A DNA stretch of 64,000 nucleotides, taken from the NCBI RefSeq assembly GCF_036002945.1, contig NZ_CP108529.1:4645001-4709000 (forward strand). The letters are read 5' to 3'. The notes under the pieces are model-generated. The model saw only the letters and a program-made list of their open reading frames with translations, ran no database searches and was not told the origin of the DNA. Each line of letters opens with the position of its first letter. The stretch's first letter is position 1. Below are positions 59,438-64,000 of this stretch, piece after piece. A program made the translations under genes and the position numbers. The DNA is from Streptomyces sp. NBC_01224 (GTDB lineage: Bacteria; Actinomycetota; Actinomycetes; Streptomycetales; Streptomycetaceae).

Positions 59438-60418
59438 ATGGCCATGGAAAAGATGTCCATTGCGAAGGCTCTCAACGAGTCGCTGCGCAAGGCCCTCGAC
59501 ACCGACCCCAAGGTCCTCATCATGGGTGAGGACGTCGGCAAGCTGGGCGGGGTCTTCCGGATCACCGACGGACTTCAGAAGGACTTCGGCGAGGACCGGG
59601 TGATCGACACCCCGCTCGCAGAGTCCGGCATCGTCGGTACGGCGATCGGCCTGGCCCTGCGCGGCTACCGGCCCATCGTGGAGATCCAGTTCGACGGCTT
59701 CGTCTTCCCTGCGTACGACCAGATCGTCACGCAGCTCGCGAAGATGCACGCCCGGGCGCTCGGCAAGATCAAGCTGCCGGTCGTCGTGCGGATTCCGTAC
59801 GGCGGCGGCATCGGTGCCGTCGAGCACCACAGCGAGTCCCCCGAGGCCCTGTTCGCGCACGTCGCGGGCCTGAAGGTGGTCTCGCCCTCGAACGCGAGCG
59901 ACGCCTACTGGATGATGCAGCAGGCCGTCCAGAGCGACGACCCGATCATCTTCTTCGAGCCGAAGCGCCGCTACTGGGACAAGGGTGAGGTCGAGACCGA
60001 CTCCATCCCCGGCCCGCTGCACCGGGCCTCGGTGGCGCGTACGGGCTCCGACCTCACGCTCGTCGCGTACGGCCCGATGGTGAAGGTCTGCCTGGAAGCG
60101 GCCGCGGCCGCCCAGGAGGAGGGCAAGTCGATCGAGGTCCTGGACCTGCGCTCGATGTCCCCGATCGACTTCGACACCATCCAGACCTCGGTCGAGAAGA
60201 CCGGTCGGCTCGTCGTGGTCCACGAGGCCCCGGTGTTCTACGGCTCCGGGGCCGAGATCGCCGCCCGGATCACCGAGCGCTGCTTCTACCACCTGGAAGC
60301 ACCGGTGCTGAGGGTCGGCGGCTATCACGCCCCATACCCGCCGGCTCGGCTGGAGGACGAGTACCTGCCGGGTCTCGACCGTGTGCTCGACGCCGTCGAC
60401 CGCTCGCTGGCGTACTGA
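59438..60418 (+). CDS. bkdB: Branched-chain alpha-keto acid dehydrogenase E1 beta subunit (copy 2)
   Basis: 326 residues: MGEDVGKLGGVFRITDGLQ, RVIDTPLAESGIVGTAIGLAL, FDGFVFPAYDQIVTQLAKMH, RIPYGGGIGAVEHHSESPEA and LDLRSMSPIDFDT. Transketolase-like beta/C-terminal domains; pairs with the preceding gene, two bp away. A second in-frame ATG lies two codons on. Confidence 0.96.
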   Translation: MAMEKMSIAKALNESLRKALDTDPKVLIMGEDVGKLGGVFRITDGLQKDFGEDRVIDTPLAESGIVGTAIGLALRGYRPIVEIQFDGFVFPAYDQIVTQLAKMHARALGKIKLPVVVRIPYGGGIGAVEHHSESPEALFAHVAGLKVVSPSNASDAYWMMQQAVQSDDPIIFFEPKRRYWDKGEVETDSIPGPLHRASVARTGSDLTLVAYGPMVKVCLEAAAAAQEEGKSIEVLDLRSMSPIDFDTIQTSVEKTGRLVVVHEAPVFYGSGAEIAARITERCFYHLEAPVLRVGGYHAPYPPARLEDEYLPGLDRVLDAVDRSLAY

Positions 60419-60437
60419 GGACTGGGGCGTGACAACG

Positions 60438-61832
60438 ATGAACGACACTTCCAACCCTGCTCGCTTCCGTGAGTTCAAGATGCCCGACGTGGGCGAGGGA
60501 CTGACCGAGGCCGAGATCCTCAAGTGGTACGTACAGCCCGGCGACTCCGTCACCGACGGCCAGGTCGTGTGCGAGGTCGAGACGGCCAAGGCAGCCGTGG
60601 AACTGCCGATTCCGTTCGACGGGGTGGTGCACGAGCTGCGCTTTCCCGAGGGCACGACCGTCGACGTCGGCCAGGTGATCATCGCGGTGGACGTGGCGCC
60701 GGGCAGCGGTGACGCGGCCCCGGCTCCTGAGCCGGCCGCACAGCCGGAACCGGAGCCGGAGGCTCCCAAGGGCCGTCAGCCCGTCCTGGTGGGGTACGGC
60801 GTCGCCGAGACCTCCACGAAGCGGCGCGCCCGCAAGGGGACCGGGACGGCGGTACCCGCCGCGGCGGCCGCGATCCAGGGCGAGATGAACGGCCACGGCG
60901 CCTTGGCCGTTCGGGAGAGCCGGCCGCTCGCCAAGCCGCCGGTGCGCAAGCTGGCCAAGGACCTGGGCATCGACCTGGCGACGGTCGTCCCGACCGGCGA
61001 GGGCGGGATCATCACCCGCGAGGATGTGCACGCGGCGGCCGCGCCCGTACCGGCGCAGGCGCAGGCCCCCGTGGAGGTGGAGGCCGCGCCGGTTCCCGCC
61101 CCCGAGGCGCCGACCTCTGTCGTCGCGGGCGCGCGGGAGACCCGTATCCCGGTCAAGGGCGTACGGAAGGCCATCGCCCAGGCGATGGTCGACAGTGCCT
61201 TCACGGCACCGCATGTCACGGAGTTCGTGACCGTCGATGTGACGCGCACGATGAAGCTGGTGGCGGAGCTCAAGGAAGACAAGGACATGGCGGGGGTCCG
61301 GGTCAACCCGCTCCTGATCATCGCCAAGGCGCTCCTCGTCGCGATCAGGCGCAACCCGGACGTCAACTCTGCCTGGGACGAGGCGAACCAGGAGATCGTG
61401 CGCAAGCACTACGTCAACCTGGGCATCGCCGCCGCCACCCCGCGCGGTCTGATCGTGCCGAACATCAAGGACGCGCACGACAAGACCCTGCCGGAGCTCG
61501 CGGCGGCGCTGGGCGAGCTGGTCTCCACGGCACGTGAGGGCAGGACGTCCCCCGCGGCCATGGCGGGCGGCACGGTGACGATCACCAACGTCGGTGTCTT
61601 CGGCGTCGACACGGGGACGCCGATCCTGAACCCGGGCGAGTCCGCGATCCTCGCGGTCGGAGCGATCAAGCTCCAGCCGTGGGTCCACAAGGGCAAGGTG
61701 AAGCCCCGACAGGTCACCACGCTGGCCCTGTCGTTCGATCACCGCCTGGTCGACGGCGAGCTCGGCTCCAAGGTCCTGGCGGATGTCGCCGCGATCCTGG
61801 AGCAGCCGAAGCGGCTCATCACCTGGGCGTAA
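60438..61832 (+). CDS. bkdC: Dihydrolipoyl acyltransferase E2 of keto acid dehydrogenase (copy 2)
   Basis: 464 residues. Lipoyl domain with Lys51 (CEVETAKAAVELP), Pro/Glu-Ala linker, peripheral-subunit-binding domain (about 170-205, PPVRKLAKDLGIDLA), Ala/Pro/Gln linker and acyltransferase domain ending HRLVDG (His435, Asp439). The ATG at 60438 is preferred; a GTG at 60429 is possible. No E3 gene follows; the operon ends in a perfect terminator. Confidence 0.96.
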   Translation: MNDTSNPARFREFKMPDVGEGLTEAEILKWYVQPGDSVTDGQVVCEVETAKAAVELPIPFDGVVHELRFPEGTTVDVGQVIIAVDVAPGSGDAAPAPEPAAQPEPEPEAPKGRQPVLVGYGVAETSTKRRARKGTGTAVPAAAAAIQGEMNGHGALAVRESRPLAKPPVRKLAKDLGIDLATVVPTGEGGIITREDVHAAAAPVPAQAQAPVEVEAAPVPAPEAPTSVVAGARETRIPVKGVRKAIAQAMVDSAFTAPHVTEFVTVDVTRTMKLVAELKEDKDMAGVRVNPLLIIAKALLVAIRRNPDVNSAWDEANQEIVRKHYVNLGIAAATPRGLIVPNIKDAHDKTLPELAAALGELVSTAREGRTSPAAMAGGTVTITNVGVFGVDTGTPILNPGESAILAVGAIKLQPWVHKGKVKPRQVTTLALSFDHRLVDGELGSKVLADVAAILEQPKRLITWA

Positions 61833-61839
61833 CGGTACG

Positions 61840-61876
61840 AAAGGAGGGGCCCCGCGGTGCGCGGGGCCCCTCCTTT
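61840..61876. terminator. Perfect convergent terminator after bkdC
   Basis: 16-bp perfect stem AAAGGAGGGGCCCCGC (61840-61855) and its complement (61861-61876), 5-nt loop, T-rich on both exits. It lies between bkdC on plus and the carboxypeptidase on minus. Confidence 0.95.
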
Positions 61877-61893
61877 CACGCTGTCGGGCGGGA

Positions 61894-62793
61894 CTACTTC
61901 TTGAAGCTGTAGTCCATGATCTTCTTCATGTCCGCGGAACGGGTGGTCGCGCTCGTGGAGGACAGAACGGTGCCGATGACCGTCTTGCCGTTACGGGTCG
62001 CGGCGAAGACCAGGCAGTACTTGGCCGTCGGACCGGAACCGGTCTTCACACCGATGGCGCCGCTGTAGCTGCTGAGCATCGTGTTGGTGTTGGACCACGA
62101 CATGTAGCGGTAGCCACCGCTCTTCGTGGTGACCTTCTGCTTGGTCGACTTGGTCTTCACGACCGTGCGGAACGTGGAGTTCTTCATCGCGCTGCTGGCG
62201 ATCTTCGTCAGGTCGCGCGGCGTCGAGTAGTTCGAGCCGTTCCCTATGCCGTCGAACGAGTCGAAGTGGGTGTTCTTCAGCCCGAGGGACTTGGCCTGGG
62301 CGTTCATCTTGCCGACGAACGACTTCACGCGGGCCGCGCGGGTGGTGCCGGAGCCGAACTTGTCGGCCAGCGCGTACGCGGCGTCGCAGCCGGACGGCAG
62401 CATCAGGCCGTACAGCAGCTGGCGGACGGTGACCTTGTCGCCCACGATCAGGCGGGCCGACGAGGCGCCCTTGGAGACGATGTAGTCGCTGTACGCCTTC
62501 TGGATCGTGACCTTGGAATCCAGGTTGAGGTTCTTCTGCGCCAGAACGACCTTGGCGGTCATGATCTTGGTGGTGGAGCCGGTGGAGCGACGGGTGTCCG
62601 CGGCCTTGCTGAACAGGGTCTTCGCGGTGCCGTTGTTCATCACGTAACCGCCCTTGGCGGTGATCGTGGGAGTGGGCGGCGTGGCGGCCTGCGCCGTGGA
62701 GGCGAACACACTGCCCGCGATGACGGCACCCGCGGTGAGGGCCACGGTGGCAGTGGCGGAAATGCGGTTTATGCCCTTAATGCCAATTTTCAA
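61894..62793 (-). CDS. D-alanyl-D-alanine carboxypeptidase (S11 family)
   Basis: 299 residues from a TTG codon with GGAGCG 8 nt upstream. The longer frame to 63135 adds unlikely residues. Signal peptide at about 1-36 (cleavage near STAQA-ATPP). Active-site motifs: STTK (Ser73, Lys76), SGC (134-136, where most S11 enzymes have SGN) and KTG (GVKTGSG). Trims stem peptides and so limits cross-linking. Exported, not obviously anchored. Confidence 0.93.
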   Translation of the reverse strand: MKIGIKGINRISATATVALTAGAVIAGSVFASTAQAATPPTPTITAKGGYVMNNGTAKTLFSKAADTRRSTGSTTKIMTAKVVLAQKNLNLDSKVTIQKAYSDYIVSKGASSARLIVGDKVTVRQLLYGLMLPSGCDAAYALADKFGSGTTRAARVKSFVGKMNAQAKSLGLKNTHFDSFDGIGNGSNYSTPRDLTKIASSAMKNSTFRTVVKTKSTKQKVTTKSGGYRYMSWSNTNTMLSSYSGAIGVKTGSGPTAKYCLVFAATRNGKTVIGTVLSSTSATTRSADMKKIMDYSFKK

Positions 62794-63163
62794 CTTGAAC
62801 GCTCCAAATGCCCCTGGAATGCGGCCACATGAGGGTGCCGCTCGGTGGTGAGACTCATGAGGCCGGGCGAAGGATGTGCTGATTCCTGAGGCAATTTCGG
62901 AGCTAACGGCCTCGCCCACGATTGGCAGTGGGAGAAGGAGCGGCGTCTGGGGCCTTCGAATCCAAGGCGGAGGAGGGAGTCGACGCGGAGCGTCGGCGAC
63001 TGACGACAACACCGGAGGCGGAGGTCCCAGACACCGCGACGCCGCTGACAATCGCGGGCGAGGCCGCAAGAGCGGTTCGGGTCTTGGGGGGGTGCCCGTC
63101 CGGAACCTGTCCGGATCCCGGACGGGTTTCATCATGTACGCATGTTGTATCTATGCTGTGTAC
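62794..63163. promoter_or_regulatory. 370-bp divergent leader between the carboxypeptidase and the GntR gene
   Basis: No gene. The carboxypeptidase side has a long leader, but I do not recognise a riboswitch (ydaO-type looked for, not convincing). On the GntR side an inverted repeat CATGTAC (63133-63139)/GTACATG (63160-63166) frames TATGCT (-10-like, 63152-63157) and includes the ATG, so GntR autoregulation and leaderless translation are likely. Confidence 0.55.
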
Positions 63164-63871
63164 ATGCCTGCCGCACCCCCAGTCGTGAAGCCCCTTGCGA
63201 AGTCCGCCGCGCAGTCGACCGTGAAGTCTTCCGTCAAGCAGCCCCCCGCCGCCGAGCGCGTCTACGCCCATATCAAGGAGGCGGTCCTGGACCGCCGCTA
63301 CGAAGGCGGCACGCTCCTCACCGAAGGTGATCTCGCGGAGGCCGTCGGTGTCTCCCGTACGCCCGTGCGCGAAGCGCTGCTGCGGCTGGAGGTCGAGGGG
63401 CTGATCAAGCTGTACCCGAAGAAGGGCGCCCTTGTTCTCGCCGTCTCCGCGCAGGAGATCGCGGATGTGGTGGAGACCCGGCTGCTCGTCGAGGAGTTCG
63501 CGGCCCGCAAGGCCGTTCCCGCCTCCGCGCAGTTGATCGGACGGCTCGAGGAACTTCTTGAGGAGCAGCGGCAGTTGGCCGAGGCCGGGGACCTGGCCGC
63601 CGTGTCCGTGAAGGACCGCTGCTTCCACGCGGAGATCGTGCGCAACGCCGGCAACGACATTCTCTCGCGCCTCTACGACCAGCTGCGCGACCGGCAGTTG
63701 CGGATGGGCGTCGCCGTGATGGAGGCGCACCCGGGCAGGATCGCCGCCAACATCACCGAGCACGGTGAGCTGCTGGAAGCGATCAGGTCCGGTGACGCGG
63801 ACGGTGCCGCACAGGTCGTGCGGCGTCATGTCGGCCGGGTCAAGGTGCTGGTCAGAGGTGAGGACCGGTGA
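63164..63871 (+). CDS. GntR-family (FadR subfamily) transcriptional regulator
   Basis: 235 residues. A variable, Lys/Ala-rich N-terminus (about 1-28) precedes a winged HTH: AERVYAHIKEAVLDRRYEGG, LTEGDLAEAVGVSRTPVREALLRLEVEGL, KKGALVLAVSAQE. A FadR-type all-helical effector domain follows (FAARKAVPASAQL, HAEIVRNAGN, NITEHGELLEAIRSGD). It overlaps the MFS start by GTGA, so it probably controls that transporter. Confidence 0.93.
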   Translation: MPAAPPVVKPLAKSAAQSTVKSSVKQPPAAERVYAHIKEAVLDRRYEGGTLLTEGDLAEAVGVSRTPVREALLRLEVEGLIKLYPKKGALVLAVSAQEIADVVETRLLVEEFAARKAVPASAQLIGRLEELLEEQRQLAEAGDLAAVSVKDRCFHAEIVRNAGNDILSRLYDQLRDRQLRMGVAVMEAHPGRIAANITEHGELLEAIRSGDADGAAQVVRRHVGRVKVLVRGEDR

Positions 63872-64000
63872 GTTCTGCCGCCGCTCCCACCCTGTCCCTG
63901 CCCGGAGATCCACCCGGCGGCCGGCGTGCCGCGCGGGTCTGGGGCATCGGCGTTGCCGTCTACTTCGTCGCCATCATCTTCCGCACCAGCCTGGGTGTTG
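63868..64000 (+). CDS. MFS transporter, N-terminal fragment (cut by window edge)
   Basis: 44 codons from a GTG overlapping the gntR stop. A short polar N-terminus (SSAAAPTLSLPGDPPGGRR) runs into the first transmembrane helix (VWGIGVAVYFVAIIFRTSLG), typical of an MFS first helix ending in R-x-S-x-G. The substrate is not deducible from this piece. Confidence 0.75.
   Translation, partial: MSSAAAPTLSLPGDPPGGRRAARVWGIGVAVYFVAIIFRTSLGV

Noticed and set aside
62794..63163. Possible ydaO-type c-di-AMP riboswitch upstream of the carboxypeptidase
   Set aside because: The conserved core motifs of that riboswitch were not visible on the minus strand; an unassigned leader is the safer reading.
1..64000. 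CRISPR arrays, insertion sequences, prophage or integrated plasmid
   Set aside because: No spaced direct-repeat arrays, transposases, integrases or attachment sites were found; the Mrr fusion alone is not evidence of a prophage.

Overview
The window is high-GC actinobacterial DNA, almost certainly a Streptomyces chromosome. The evidence is GTG/TTG starts, 4-bp start/stop overlaps, leaderless genes with TAGNNT-type -10 boxes, class E sortases, CrgA, and two copies of the Streptomyces/consensus parS 14-mer. Gene order matches the oriC-proximal region I know from S. coelicolor (roughly the SCO3859 to SCO3813 neighbourhood, from memory) and its left part matches the Mycobacterium ppiA-crgA-DUF881-trpG-pknB-pbpA-rodA-pstP-fhaB-fhaA locus. 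All functional calls are from reading sequence and recalling families; no search was run.

Layout. 1-2.1 kb: edge of a Ser/Thr kinase, an HTH protein, tRNA-Ala(TGC) and a DUF5324 membrane protein. 2.2-18.4 kb: growth and division locus, with cyclophilin, rhomboid protease, a cluster of DnaA boxes, crgA, DUF881, three class E sortases interleaved with pabA, an unusual Mrr-type endonuclease fusion, then the minus-strand operon fhaA-fhaB-pstP-ftsW/rodA-pbpA-pknB (PASTA kinase). 18.7-25 kb: tRNA-Leu(CAG), a parS site, an azoreductase/HxlR pair, a MarR/membrane-protein pair, a DUF2252 kinase-fold protein, a J-domain protein and a rhodanese. 25-35.4 kb: phenylacetate catabolism (acyl-CoA dehydrogenase, paaABCDE, then paaN and a TetR regulator) surrounding an HTTM/DUF5819/TrmH operon. 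36.3-40.8 kb: an Lrp regulator divergent from a first branched-chain keto acid dehydrogenase operon (E1alpha, E1beta, E2). 40.9-46.6 kb: mobA-DUF6457, moeA, a potassium channel with a second parS, quinone oxidoreductase, and the proteasome activator Bpa. 46.7-51.1 kb: FtsX-type ABC exporter under a PadR regulator. 51.1-57.9 kb: a secreted Pro-rich protein, two divergent Ser/Thr kinases, a phosphotransferase, a PNPOx-like protein and a NarL-type response regulator. 58.3-61.8 kb: second keto acid dehydrogenase operon. 61.9 kb to end: D-Ala-D-Ala carboxypeptidase, a GntR regulator and the start of an MFS transporter.

Together the genes couple cell-wall synthesis (PBP, FtsW, carboxypeptidase, sortases) to Ser/Thr phosphorylation (four kinases, one phosphatase, two FHA readers). 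A second theme is acyl-CoA metabolism: aerobic phenylacetate breakdown and branched-chain keto acid oxidation, the latter feeding branched fatty-acid primers. The most interesting regulatory signal is a shared ACCGAACGATCGGT-type operator in front of paaA, paaN/tetR and (one mismatch) the Lrp/bkd intergenic region. Other signals are a KstR-like palindrome before the acyl-CoA dehydrogenase, MarR and PadR operators, an AT-rich palindrome before the second bkd operon, and DnaA-box enrichment. One membrane-protein gene appears frameshifted near its 3' end.
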